A stretch of DNA of 64,000 nucleotides from Qipengyuania marincola. GTDB taxonomy: Bacteria; Pseudomonadota; Alphaproteobacteria; Sphingomonadales; Sphingomonadaceae. The DNA lies in contig NZ_JARULC010000003.1 of assembly GCF_029688625.1 (NCBI RefSeq), forward strand, positions 248,001 to 312,000. The letters run 5' to 3'. The translations under genes were made by a program, and so were the position numbers. Below, one piece after another: positions 42,807 through 50,872 of the stretch. The number at the start of each line of letters is the position of its first letter. The stretch's first letter is position 1. The notes beneath the pieces were generated by a model that made no database searches, was not told the origin of the DNA, and worked only from the letters and a program-made list of their open reading frames with translations.

Positions 42807-43274
42807 TTATTTCCAGCGTTCCAGATCGGTGAGATCTTCGGGGCGCGGCGCGATCCAGTGCCAGCCATCCACGCGTCGCTCGCGCTTCCACAGCCACGTG
42901 GCACTCTTGAGATGATCCATCAGGAAGTCGACCCCTGCAAAGGCGTTGCGGCGATGCCGCGCGGCCGTCGCGACAAGCACGATCGGTTCGCCGGGCCGCA
43001 TGGTGCCGATCCTGTGCCAGACCAGCGCTCCGTCGAGAGCGAAACGGGCGCTGGCGGCCTCAGCCAGCTCCTCCATGCCACGCAGTGTGAGCGGCTCGTA
43101 GTGCGTCAGCTCGAGCGCGCGTACGCCGCCATCGGGTCTCACCTTGCCGAGGAAGCTTGCGATCCCGCCCGCCTCGCCATGCGCGGCATTGAACGCCGCC
43201 AGGGCCTCCCCGACCGACATGCCTGTCTCGAACAGCCGGACATCGAGCGGGGATGCAAGAGAGAGCCTAGCCAC
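42807..43274 (-). CDS. moaE: Molybdopterin synthase catalytic subunit
   Basis: This 155-residue MoaE transfers sulfur from MoaD onto precursor Z to form molybdopterin. Conserved blocks are GGIASFLGKVRPDGGVRALELTHY-like (split GGIASFLGKVR and LTHYEPLT), HRIGTMRPGEPIVLVATAARHR, and the catalytic region LKSATWLWKRE. The start is GTG, overlapping moaD by eight bases, so the two subunits are coupled and probably equimolar. No other molybdenum-cofactor gene lies in the window. Confidence 0.95.
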   Translation of the reverse strand: MARLSLASPLDVRLFETGMSVGEALAAFNAAHGEAGGIASFLGKVRPDGGVRALELTHYEPLTLRGMEELAEAASARFALDGALVWHRIGTMRPGEPIVLVATAARHRRNAFAGVDFLMDHLKSATWLWKRERRVDGWHWIAPRPEDLTDLERWK

Positions 43275-43509
43275 CGCTCACCGGAGGCAGCAATGCGACT
43301 TCCTCGCCATCCTGCGCAACGAGGCTGGTCCTGTCGGCCAGCACTTTGCCCGCACATGCGACATTCACTTTCTCGTCGGCCAATTGCGCCGCTACCTGCG
43401 GCCCGACTGCTTCCAGCAGACCAGGCCAGTCTAGCGGGCCATTCGTCTTTATCTCCTGACGTTCTGCCAGGTCACGCAATGGCCCGAGCAACAGGATACG
43501 CACCGCCAT
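43267..43509 (-). CDS. moaD: Molybdopterin synthase sulfur carrier subunit
   Basis: This is an 80-residue ubiquitin-fold carrier ending in VSGG; the terminal glycine is adenylated by MoeB and then carries a thiocarboxylate. LADEKVNVACAGKV and LVAQDGEEVALLPPVSGG are typical. It lies three bases after the preceding small gene and overlaps moaE, forming the moaD-moaE unit. Confidence 0.94.
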   Translation of the reverse strand: MAVRILLLGPLRDLAERQEIKTNGPLDWPGLLEAVGPQVAAQLADEKVNVACAGKVLADRTSLVAQDGEEVALLPPVSGG

Positions 43510-43512
43510 TTC

Positions 43513-43812
43513 TCAAGTCTCCAGATACTGCCCGGTCACGCCGGGGGCTCGGGCGAGGTAGGCTTCGGTCGCATCGATTGCCGGGCCCTCGCCTGCGACC
43601 ATATTGACCCGTCGCGGCGCATGTTTGCGGGCAAGCCCGGCGGTCACGGCGCGGCGCCATTCGCGATGGGTGTAATCGGCGCTGGGCACGGTGATGAGCA
43701 GATCCTCGCCAGCTTCGAGCTGGTGCTCGACATGGGCGAGCCAGTGCTGGTGGAACAATCCGGCCGCCGCCAGAGGATCGGCGGGGAGATCATCCACCGA
43801 GATACGCTTCAT
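43513..43812 (-). CDS. Small conserved protein between folB and moaD
   Basis: This 99-residue soluble protein has the pattern of a short Rossmann-like fragment: EAGEDLLITVPSADYTHREW and GLARKHAPRRVNMVAGEG. From memory, similar small proteins sit at this place in other sphingomonads. They are sometimes labelled Rossmann-fold proteins, and their function is unknown to me. ATG 43812 overlaps the folB stop by four bases, so it is translated with folB. A longer frame to 43932 is rejected because it lies inside folB. Confidence 0.72.
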   Translation of the reverse strand: MKRISVDDLPADPLAAAGLFHQHWLAHVEHQLEAGEDLLITVPSADYTHREWRRAVTAGLARKHAPRRVNMVAGEGPAIDATEAYLARAPGVTGQYLET

Positions 43813-44183
43813 TCGCGACGCTCGCGATGAAGCGTGATGCCGATCTTCTCGCCCGCCTCGGCAATGGCGAGCTTGACGATCTTGACCGTCACCGCCTCGA
43901 CGCGCCGGTCCTGCAGGAACAGCGTCTCGCACACATGATCCGCGACCGCCTCGATCAGCTTGAAATGCACGCGTTGGGGCAAAGCTTCGGAAGCGGCGAA
44001 CTTCAGGTCCATGTAATTCTTCGAATCGTCCAGCGACGTGTCCGGATCATAGCGGTGCAGCGGCTTTATCCGCACGGTGATGGAAAAACGCAGCGGCTGC
44101 GGCTTGCCCGTCTCCTCCGAATAAATGCCGGTGAGCACGTCATGTTCGAAATCGGCGACTTCGAGGATCAGCGAATCATTCAT
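43809..44183 (-). CDS. folB: Dihydroneopterin aldolase
   Basis: This 124-residue enzyme cleaves dihydroneopterin to 6-hydroxymethyl-dihydropterin in folate synthesis. Features are the N-terminal strand EVADFEHDVLTGIYSEE, the substrate-pocket glutamate region HFKLIEAVADHVCETL, and the final beta strand AVTVKIVKLAIAEAGEKIGI. The fold is shared with other tunnelling-fold enzymes, but the order of motifs fits FolB. Coupled to the small downstream protein gene. Confidence 0.88.
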   Translation of the reverse strand: MNDSLILEVADFEHDVLTGIYSEETGKPQPLRFSITVRIKPLHRYDPDTSLDDSKNYMDLKFAASEALPQRVHFKLIEAVADHVCETLFLQDRRVEAVTVKIVKLAIAEAGEKIGITLHRERRE

Positions 44184-44250
44184 CGGCGGTCCCTTAGAGC
44201 ATCGCGCCTGGGAATGGGCACCGCTTTTCGGTCAGAGCGAGGCGACGCCA

Positions 44251-45141
44251 TCAGCGCGGATTGGACCAGCGCGCGAAAATGGCAGTGGGAAGCAGACGCC
44301 CCGACACATCCTCCTGCACGGCGAGGTCGCCATGTTCGATCGTCCCGGGGAGGTCGGCGAATACCTCCGCGAGCAAACCGCCCAGCGCGAGACTGCTCAT
44401 CCGCACGGCGTAGACGGTGAGAAACAGGAAGCTGCTCTCGGCATCGAGAAGCTGGCGGCAATCCGAAACCAGATCGGGCAGTCCTTGCTCGAGCCTCCAG
44501 ACCTCGCCGTCCGGCCCGCGGCCGAATTTGGGCGGATCGAGGATGATCCCGTCGTAGCGCCGTCCGCGCCGCACCTCGCGCGCAGTATATTTCATGGCAT
44601 CTTCGACCAGCCAGCGGATCGGGCGATCGTCGAGACCCGCCAAAGCGGCATTCTCGCGCGCCCGCGCCACCGACTTCTTGCTCGCATCAACATGAGTGAC
44701 GCGCCCGAAACGGCTCAAGGCCTGCGTGCCTACGCCAGTATAGCCGAACAGGTTCATCGTCTCCGCATTGCTACGGCCTGCGAGCTGCGCGCCCATCCAG
44801 TCCCACACGGGCGCCATGTCGGGGAAAAAGCCGAGGTGGCGGAAGGGCGTGCACTGCGCGGTGAAACGCGCTTCCTCGCCCCAGGCCAGTTCCCAGCCAT
44901 CATCCGGCACCGGCCTGGCGTATTGCCAGCGTCCGCCGCCGTCCTCGTCGCTGCCGGGGACGAATTCGCCGTGAGCATCCCATTCACTGAGGCGCGGAGC
45001 CCACATGGCCTGCGGTTCGGGACGGATGAAGCGATAGGCCCCGTACTCCTCGAACTTGCGGCCATGGCCGCTGTCGAGCAGGCGATAGGCATCCCAACCC
45101 TCGCCCACCATCAGCACTGGATCGCGCAGCAAATCCGCCAT
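44251..45141 (-). CDS. Class I SAM-dependent methyltransferase, RlmI-like
   Basis: This 296-residue methyltransferase has motif I in MNLFGYTGVGTQALSRFG, motif II in VTHVDASKKSVARARENA, the catalytic motif LDPPKFGRGPDGEVW (an NPPY-like loop), and LFLTVYAVRMSS. The DPPKF loop and helix order resemble the RlmI/RlmK rRNA cytosine methyltransferases, but the N-terminal PUA domain is missing. The rRNA target is a guess. Its ATG shares a base with the thrC stop (TGATG), so it is coupled to thrC. Confidence 0.83.
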   Translation of the reverse strand: MADLLRDPVLMVGEGWDAYRLLDSGHGRKFEEYGAYRFIRPEPQAMWAPRLSEWDAHGEFVPGSDEDGGGRWQYARPVPDDGWELAWGEEARFTAQCTPFRHLGFFPDMAPVWDWMGAQLAGRSNAETMNLFGYTGVGTQALSRFGRVTHVDASKKSVARARENAALAGLDDRPIRWLVEDAMKYTAREVRRGRRYDGIILDPPKFGRGPDGEVWRLEQGLPDLVSDCRQLLDAESSFLFLTVYAVRMSSLALGGLLAEVFADLPGTIEHGDLAVQEDVSGRLLPTAIFARWSNPR

Positions 45142-46532
45142 CAGTCGGCGGTTTCGAGGATGAAATCGCGCACCGCCTCATAGGTGCCGGGAAGCTCGGT
45201 ATAGGCCTCTTCACGCGCGAAGAGATCGCCGACGCGACTGGGCAGCGACGGGCGCAGGCCCGTGGCGCGTTCGACCGCATCGCTGAATTTCGCGGCGTGA
45301 GCCGTGGCGAGAGTCACGACCGGGACCTGCGCCGCGAGGTCGGCGTGCCGCGCCGCGTGGAGGCCGATAGCCGTGTGCGGATCGATTACCTCGCCCCAAT
45401 TCTCATAAGCCTCGCGGATCGAGCGCGCGGTCTCGTCCTCGTCCACTCGCATGCTGGTGAAAAGGCCCGCCGCACCATCGCGCTGGGCGTTGCTGAGCAT
45501 CATCGCCCGGCTTGCCTCGAAGCCGCGCATCTGGTCGGCCAGCGCCGCGCCATCGCGCCCACCGACATCGAACAGCAGTCGTTCGAAATTGGAGCTGACC
45601 TGAATGTCCATGCTCGGCGCGGTGGTCGGGGTGACCGTCCCGGCGGAATAATCGCCGTTGCCGAGCGCGCGGTGGAGGATGTCGTTCACGTTGGTGGCGA
45701 CGATCAGCCTGGCGATCGGCAACCCCATGCGCGCGGCGACATGGCCGGCGAAGACATCACCGAAATTGCCGGTCGGAACGCTGAAGGCAAGCTCGCGATC
45801 CGGACCGCCCAGTTGGAGCGAGGCCGCAAAGTAATAGACGACCTGCGCCATCAGTCGCGCCCAGTTGATCGAATTGACCGCGCCGATGCGATGCCGCGCG
45901 GTGACGCTCTCGTCGGCGAAGATGCGCTTCACCATGGCCTGCGCATCGTCGAAGCTGCCTTCGATCGCGATATTGTGCACATTGGGCGCGCGAACCGTGG
46001 TCATTTGGCGGCGCTGCACGTCGCTCACCCGACCTTTCGGGTGAAGCATGAATATCTCGACATTGTCGCGCCCGGCCACGGCATCGATGGCCGCGCTGCC
46101 GGTATCCCCGCTGGTGGCGCCCACGATCGTCAGGCGACTGTCCTCGCGGGCAAGAAATTCCTCGAACAGCAAGCCCAGCAGTTGAAGCGCCACGTCCTTG
46201 AAGGCCAGCGTCGGGCCATGGAACAGCTCGAGCAGCCACTGGCGCTCATCCAGTTGCACCAGCGGCGTGACGGCCTTGTGCGCGAAGCGGCCATAGGCCT
46301 CCTCGGTCAGTTCGCGCAGGCGGTCCGGCGCCAGGCTGTCGCCGACGAAGGGCTGCATGACCCGCGCCGCAAGTTCGGCATAGGGCAGGCCGCGCATGGC
46401 ACGGATCTCTTCGGCCGTGAACTGCGGCCACTCCTCCGGCACGTAGAGGCCGCCATCCGAAGCGAGCCCAGCCAGCGTGACTTCGGCGAAATCGAGCGCG
46501 GGCGCGCTGCCACGGGTTGAAACATATTTCAT
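45141..46532 (-). CDS. thrC: Threonine synthase
   Basis: This 463-residue PLP enzyme converts phosphohomoserine to threonine. The PLP lysine is K112 in GPTLAFKDVALQLLG. The N-terminal block MKYVSTRGSAPALDF, the phosphate loop VGATSGDTGSAAIDA and SVPTGNFGDVFAGHVA are typical of the E. coli/yeast-length class. ATG 46532 is preferred to a TTG two codons upstream. It follows SURF1 by 50 bases in the cox cluster, a common arrangement in sphingomonads. Confidence 0.97.
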   Translation of the reverse strand: MKYVSTRGSAPALDFAEVTLAGLASDGGLYVPEEWPQFTAEEIRAMRGLPYAELAARVMQPFVGDSLAPDRLRELTEEAYGRFAHKAVTPLVQLDERQWLLELFHGPTLAFKDVALQLLGLLFEEFLAREDSRLTIVGATSGDTGSAAIDAVAGRDNVEIFMLHPKGRVSDVQRRQMTTVRAPNVHNIAIEGSFDDAQAMVKRIFADESVTARHRIGAVNSINWARLMAQVVYYFAASLQLGGPDRELAFSVPTGNFGDVFAGHVAARMGLPIARLIVATNVNDILHRALGNGDYSAGTVTPTTAPSMDIQVSSNFERLLFDVGGRDGAALADQMRGFEASRAMMLSNAQRDGAAGLFTSMRVDEDETARSIREAYENWGEVIDPHTAIGLHAARHADLAAQVPVVTLATAHAAKFSDAVERATGLRPSLPSRVGDLFAREEAYTELPGTYEAVRDFILETAD

Positions 46533-46582
46533 CGGCAACGGCGGTTAGCGGGGGCGGCGCAGAGGGGCAAGCAAGGCGGCCT

Positions 46583-47218
46583 TTAGCCTGCTTTAGCGTC
46601 CCTGCCCCGGCGTCGAAGCACCAGGACGTAAATGACCAGCGCCGTCAGCGCGAAGAGGAACCATTGACCGGCATAGCCCCAGGACGTGTTCTCATAATCC
46701 TCGGGCCGGGATTGCTGGGACGGAAGAAGCCCTGCCCTAGGCGTTTCGGCAATGATCATCAGCGGGCGTTCCGGAGCCTGGAACGTCAGCCGCTCCCAGA
46801 AGCCGCGTTCATCCGGTGCGAGAACTGCAACGCCCTCGACCTCTCCGCCTGACCATTGCGCCACCGCTTCGGGCCGTTCGGCCACCCCGATCTGAGCCTT
46901 GAATGGACGACCTGAAGGCGAACGGCAGGTCGCGATCTGTTTCCAGCCCGTCCGGCCAGAAGCATCCCGACCGCCGACAACCTGCATGTCGACAACTTCG
47001 GCACAGGTCGCGCTCAGCCGGCGATAGAGCAAAGCCTCGCTCTGGGGATCGCTGAACGGATAGTCCGCGACCGGCATGGAAGGGCGATCGATCATGGATT
47101 GTTTCAGCTGGTCGCGTTCCGCCGCGCGGTCGAGCTGCCAGAAGCCGAGCGCGATCATCGTCGCGATCGCGGCCGCGACGATGATCGTGGGAATGATGGG
47201 AATGGTCCTGATCGTCAT
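46583..47218 (-). CDS. SURF1-family cytochrome oxidase assembly protein
   Basis: This 211-residue protein has the two-membrane-span SURF1 layout: an N-terminal helix ending in ALGFWQLDRAAERDQL, a periplasmic domain with LLYRRLSATC, GRTGWKQIATC and VGVAERPE-like segments, and a C-terminal helix QWFLFALTALVIYVLVLRRR. SURF1 helps deliver heme A to subunit I. It lies at the end of the cox gene run, as in related bacteria. The C-terminal NTSWGYAGQWFLFA motif is well conserved. Confidence 0.9.
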   Translation of the reverse strand: MTIRTIPIIPTIIVAAAIATMIALGFWQLDRAAERDQLKQSMIDRPSMPVADYPFSDPQSEALLYRRLSATCAEVVDMQVVGGRDASGRTGWKQIATCRSPSGRPFKAQIGVAERPEAVAQWSGGEVEGVAVLAPDERGFWERLTFQAPERPLMIIAETPRAGLLPSQQSRPEDYENTSWGYAGQWFLFALTALVIYVLVLRRRGRDAKAG

Positions 47219-47236
47219 GTCTTTCGCCGGATACGA

Positions 47237-47270
47237 GAGGGGCAGCCTGGCCGAGACCGGGCTGCCCCTC
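47237..47270. terminator. Hairpin between ctaE and SURF1 gene
   Basis: GAGGGGCAGCC (47237-47247) pairs perfectly with GGCTGCCCCTC (47260-47270) around 12 bases. Only weak T-rich sequence follows on either strand. It may reduce rather than stop reading into the SURF1 gene. Confidence 0.5.
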
Positions 47271-47296
47271 CTGTTATTCCAACCTGTCCGGGGACA

Positions 47297-48118
47297 TTAG
47301 TGGACGGCAGCGCCCCAGCCGCCCCAGACGTAAACGACGACGAAAAGGAACAACCACACCACGTCGACGAAGTGCCAGTACCACGCAGCCGCTTCGAAGC
47401 CGAAATGCTGGCGCGGAGTGAAATGGCCCTTGTAGGTACGTACGAGGCAGACGATCAGGAAGATCGTGCCGATCAGCACGTGGAAGCCGTGGAAGCCGGT
47501 CGCCATGTAGAAGGCCGAGCTATAGGTGTTGCCGCCGAATTCGAACGGCGCGGCCGCATATTCGTAGGCCTGGATCGCCGTGAAGACCGCCCCCAGCAGG
47601 ACGGTGAGCCACAGGCCTTTCTTCAGGCCCTCCCGGTCGCCGTGGATCAGCGAGTGGTGCGCCCACGTCACCGTGGTGCCCGAACACAGCAGGATCAGCG
47701 TGTTGAGCAGCGGCAGCGAGAACGGGTTGATGACCGCTTCGATCGCCTTGGGCGGGAACTGGCCGCCGATGACTTCGGAAATCTCGGATGGGAACAGGGC
47801 GAAATCGAACCAGCTCCAGAACCAGCCAACGAAGAACATCACTTCCGACGCGATGAACAGGATCATGCCGTAACGCATGTGCAGCTGCACGACCGGCGTG
47901 TGGTCTCCGCGTTCGGCTTCCTTCACGATATTGGAAAACCACGCGAAGAACGTCGCGATCAGGCCCGCGATGCCGAGACCGAGCACGAGATGCGCGCTGG
48001 CCATTTCATGCATGTACAGCACCATGCCGCTGGTGAAGGTAAGCGCCGAAACCGAGCCGAGGAACGGCCAGATATCGGGTTCGAGAATGTGATATTCGTG
48101 ATTGACGTTGCCAGCCAT
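47297..48118 (-). CDS. ctaE: Cytochrome c oxidase subunit III
   Basis: This 273-residue subunit has seven hydrophobic helices. Conserved blocks are NHEYHILEPDIWPFLGS, GMILFIASEVMFFVGWFWSWF and the final helix GFHGFHVLIGTIFLIVCL followed by HFGFEAAAWYWHFVDVVWLF. Together with subunits I and II it forms the aa3-type terminal oxidase in the inner membrane. Lies 68 bases after ctaG. Confidence 0.97.
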   Translation of the reverse strand: MAGNVNHEYHILEPDIWPFLGSVSALTFTSGMVLYMHEMASAHLVLGLGIAGLIATFFAWFSNIVKEAERGDHTPVVQLHMRYGMILFIASEVMFFVGWFWSWFDFALFPSEISEVIGGQFPPKAIEAVINPFSLPLLNTLILLCSGTTVTWAHHSLIHGDREGLKKGLWLTVLLGAVFTAIQAYEYAAAPFEFGGNTYSSAFYMATGFHGFHVLIGTIFLIVCLVRTYKGHFTPRQHFGFEAAAWYWHFVDVVWLFLFVVVYVWGGWGAAVH

Positions 48119-48186
48119 GGGTCTTCTGGTCCTGTAAGTCGCGTGTGCCGCAGCCCATAAAGCGCGATGCCGCGCGGGTCTAGGCC

Positions 48187-48759
48187 CTAGTCGGCGGAAT
48201 CTATCGCCCGGTGGAAAGTGTAGGACAGGGTGATCTGCTCGACGCCGTCCATGTTCGGATCATCCAGGGCCGCCGGATCGACGAAATAGAGTACCGGCAT
48301 ACGCACCGACTCGCCCGGCTGGAGCGTCTGTTCGGTAAAACAGAAACACTGGATCTTGTTGAAATAGGCCCCGGCCTGTTCCGGCTCCACATTGAAGGTC
48401 GCAGTGCCGGTAATCGGCTGATCCGAATTATTGCTGGCGAGGTAGATCGCCATGTCGCGCTGGCCGATCGAGACCGTGTCGGTCGACTGTTCGGGCCTGA
48501 AGCTCCACGGCACGTCGCGCGCCGTCGAACCGTCGAAGCGGATCGAGATCGTCTTGCCACCGGCAGCTGCGCCCATCCGTTCGGCAATGGCAGCGTCGCT
48601 TTCGCTTGCGCGCTGGGTAGTCCCGCCAAAGCCGGTTACCTGGCAGAACAGTTCGTAAAGCGGGACAGCCGCATAGCCGAGGCCGAGCATGGCCAGCGCG
48701 CCGCCGAATGCCAGCAGTGCTGTGCGGGTCTTGCGGGTTTCGAGCGTGGCGGTGGTCAT
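48187..48759 (-). CDS. ctaG: Cytochrome c oxidase copper-assembly protein CtaG (Cox11)
   Basis: This 190-residue protein is anchored by one N-terminal helix (LLAFGGALAMLGLGYAAVPLY). The periplasmic domain has the copper-binding pair in KIQCFCFTEQTL and a partner cysteine in LFCQVTGFGG. It inserts CuB into subunit I. It lies seven bases after the 39-residue CoxF-like gene and before ctaE. Confidence 0.96.
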   Translation of the reverse strand: MTTATLETRKTRTALLAFGGALAMLGLGYAAVPLYELFCQVTGFGGTTQRASESDAAIAERMGAAAGGKTISIRFDGSTARDVPWSFRPEQSTDTVSIGQRDMAIYLASNNSDQPITGTATFNVEPEQAGAYFNKIQCFCFTEQTLQPGESVRMPVLYFVDPAALDDPNMDGVEQITLSYTFHRAIDSAD

Positions 48760-48766
48760 GGTCTCC

Positions 48767-48886
48767 TCACATGCGGGCGATGGTGATCACGTAGAACAGC
48801 ACGGCGAAAAACAGCAGGATGCCGCCGAGCACGAGATTGCGGCTCTGCTGCCGGCGCTTGAATTCGGTTTCTTCTTCGGGGGTCAT
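48767..48886 (-). CDS. CoxF-like 39-aa single-span membrane protein
   Basis: This very short gene encodes an acidic/basic head ([17 protein letters not shown]), one hydrophobic helix [17 protein letters not shown] and a two-residue end. Its ATG overlaps the ctaB stop by four bases (ATGA) and it ends seven bases before ctaG, so it is embedded in the cox operon. Small single-span proteins of this kind (CoxF, between ctaB and ctaG) are known from rhizobial cox clusters. A role in oxidase assembly is likely but unproven. Confidence 0.85.
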   Translation of the reverse strand: MTPEEETEFKRRQQSRNLVLGGILLFFAVLFYVITIARM

Positions 48887-49800
48887 GCGACAAGTCCCTG
48901 ATAGGCGAGTACCCGATCCACGACCAGAGCCGCGAACAGGGCGAAAAGATACACGATCGAAAAGGCGAACAGGCGCTTTTCCGGCCGCATCTTATCGGCG
49001 TCACCCGTCTGCCGGAAGGCGACGGGAACGGAAAGCGCAAGGAAGGCAAGCGAGAGTGCAAGCGCTGCAATGCCATAAACCGCGCCGGTCCCGCCGATGA
49101 ACCACGGCGCGGCGGCGATGGGCACTAGAATGATGGAATACACAAGGATTTGCCGCCGGGTCGATGTCTCGCCGCGGACGTTGGGCATCATCGGAATACC
49201 GACGTTTTCGTAATCGGTCTTCACGAACAGGGCGAGCGCCCAGAAATGCGGCGGGGTCCACATGAAGATGATGGTGAAGAGCAGCACCGGCATCAGGGTG
49301 ATATCGCCCGTAACCGCGACCCAGCCGATCATCGGCGGGAAGGCCCCCGCACCGCCGCCAATCACGATATTCTGCGGCGTCCGCGGCTTCAGCCAGATGG
49401 TATAAATTACCACATAATAGACGATCGCCGCTGCAAGAATGACCGCCGCAAGCCAGTTCACCGCAACACCCATGATCAGCACCGATGCGACCGACAGCAG
49501 GATGCCGAAATCGCGCGCATCCTCACGCCGCATGCGTCCTGTCGGCAGGGGCCGGTTGGCAGTGCGCTTCATGCCCCCGTCGATATCGGCTTCCCACCAT
49601 TGGTTAAGAACCGCGGAGCCGCCCGCGCCCATGGCGATGCACAGGATCGCCGTGAAGCCGAGCACAGGGTTGATGTTTCCCGGCGCGGCGAGCAGCCCGC
49701 ACAGGCCAGTGAAAATCACCAGCGTCATGACGCGCGGCTTGGTCAGCGCGAAGAAGTCGCGCCACTCGGCGGGAAGCTGGATGGGTTTGGTCTGGGTCAT
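48883..49800 (-). CDS. ctaB: Protoheme IX farnesyltransferase (heme O synthase)
   Basis: This 305-residue UbiA-fold membrane enzyme adds a farnesyl group to heme b, making heme O for the oxidase. Motifs are [20 protein letters not shown], the first Asp-rich site [19 protein letters not shown], and [21 protein letters not shown] near the second site. Nine hydrophobic helices are visible. Either ATG 49800 or ATG 49815 could start it; neither has a clear ribosome binding site, and it may rely on coupling to the hydrolase gene 23 bases upstream. Confidence 0.96.
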   Translation of the reverse strand: MTQTKPIQLPAEWRDFFALTKPRVMTLVIFTGLCGLLAAPGNINPVLGFTAILCIAMGAGGSAVLNQWWEADIDGGMKRTANRPLPTGRMRREDARDFGILLSVASVLIMGVAVNWLAAVILAAAIVYYVVIYTIWLKPRTPQNIVIGGGAGAFPPMIGWVAVTGDITLMPVLLFTIIFMWTPPHFWALALFVKTDYENVGIPMMPNVRGETSTRRQILVYSIILVPIAAAPWFIGGTGAVYGIAALALSLAFLALSVPVAFRQTGDADKMRPEKRLFAFSIVYLFALFAALVVDRVLAYQGLVA

Positions 49801-49823
49801 GGGATCGGGCGCCATATAGGCAT

Positions 49824-50795
49824 TCACAGCCGCTTTAGCCAGTCGATCAGCAGGCGATTCACCGCTTCGGGCCGTTCCTGCTGGGTCCAGTGGCCGACAC
49901 CCTCGAGAATGTGGCCCTCGACCTGCGGCGCGACCATGCGCATCAGCGCCACCGGATCCTCGACCGCGCCGAACAGGTAGGTGGCCGGATCGCGGGTGCC
50001 ACCGATGAAGAGGGCGGGCTGTTCGATGCGCTGCCCCTGCCATTGGCGCAGCCATTCGTAATCGCGCTCGTGGTTGCGATAGCGGTTGAGCGGCCCGCGA
50101 AAGCCCGACGCCCGGAACTCCGCCTCGTAGAAATCGAGGTCGGTATCGCTGAGCCATGCGACCGGCTGCGGGTCGGGCAGGCCTTCGAGAAAGGTCGCGC
50201 CATAGGGTTTGGACCAGTAATCGCCAGGCGGCACGTCGCCGCTGATCGAATACATCATGCGCTGCACGAAATCGCGCGGGTCCTGCTCGGCCTCGGCCTC
50301 GGCGACGCCTTCGGCCTGGAAATACTCCTGGTAGAAGAACTTGCCCTGATCGGTGAAATGTTCCCGGAAGACCTCGGTGAAGGGCCGATTGGGCACCCCG
50401 GCGAAGGGGACGGAAAGGCCCGCGACGGCATGGAATTGGTCAGGATGGGTCAGCGCGCTGTTCCACACGATCGGCGCCCCCCAGTCGTGCCCGACGAGCA
50501 CCGCAGGCCGGTCCGGTGAGAGTGCCTGCTTCAAGCCGACGAGGTCGCCGACGATGCGCTCCATGGCATAAGCTTCGACCGGGTGGGGCTTGTCCGAGCC
50601 GCCATAGCCGCGCACGTCGATAGCACAGGCGGTGAAACCGGCCGCGGCGACCGGGGCCAGCTGATGGCGCCAGCTATACCAGCTCTCGGGAAAACCATGC
50701 ACCATGATGGCGAGCGGCGCGGTCCCCGGCGCGGGGCCCTCGATCGCGCAACGCAGGGTCAGTTCGCCGACATCGACCGTGCGCATCTCCGGCAT
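49824..50795 (-). CDS. Epoxide hydrolase-like alpha/beta hydrolase inside the cox operon
   Basis: This 323-residue hydrolase has the [13 protein letters not shown] oxyanion motif (33-45), the nucleophile aspartate D104 in [22 protein letters not shown], and the histidine in [11 protein letters not shown]. Asp in GHDWG is the mark of soluble epoxide hydrolases and haloalkane dehalogenases. The lid sequence fits epoxide hydrolase better. It sits between ctaD and ctaB on the same strand, where no oxidase function is expected for it. Cytoplasmic, no signal peptide. Confidence 0.88.
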   Translation of the reverse strand: MPEMRTVDVGELTLRCAIEGPAPGTAPLAIMVHGFPESWYSWRHQLAPVAAAGFTACAIDVRGYGGSDKPHPVEAYAMERIVGDLVGLKQALSPDRPAVLVGHDWGAPIVWNSALTHPDQFHAVAGLSVPFAGVPNRPFTEVFREHFTDQGKFFYQEYFQAEGVAEAEAEQDPRDFVQRMMYSISGDVPPGDYWSKPYGATFLEGLPDPQPVAWLSDTDLDFYEAEFRASGFRGPLNRYRNHERDYEWLRQWQGQRIEQPALFIGGTRDPATYLFGAVEDPVALMRMVAPQVEGHILEGVGHWTQQERPEAVNRLLIDWLKRL

Positions 50796-50823
50796 GGCTA
50801 CGCTCCTTCACCCGATATGCGAA

Positions 50824-50848
50824 CGGCCGACCCCCAAGGGGCCGGCCG
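50824..50848. other. GC-rich hairpin between ctaD and the hydrolase gene
   Basis: CGGCCGACCCC (50824-50834) pairs with GGGGCCGGCCG (50838-50848) with one mismatch and a 3-base loop. No T tract follows on the minus strand, so it is not a standard terminator. It could stabilise the ctaC-ctaD mRNA end or partly attenuate the downstream genes. Confidence 0.5.
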
Positions 50849-50872
50849 CTGCATGTACAGTCAGCCCCCGCT

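Noticed and set aside
50824-50848. Terminator after ctaD
   Set aside because: The stem is strong, but the minus-strand sequence after it (TTCGCATATC) is not T-rich; left as a hairpin only.
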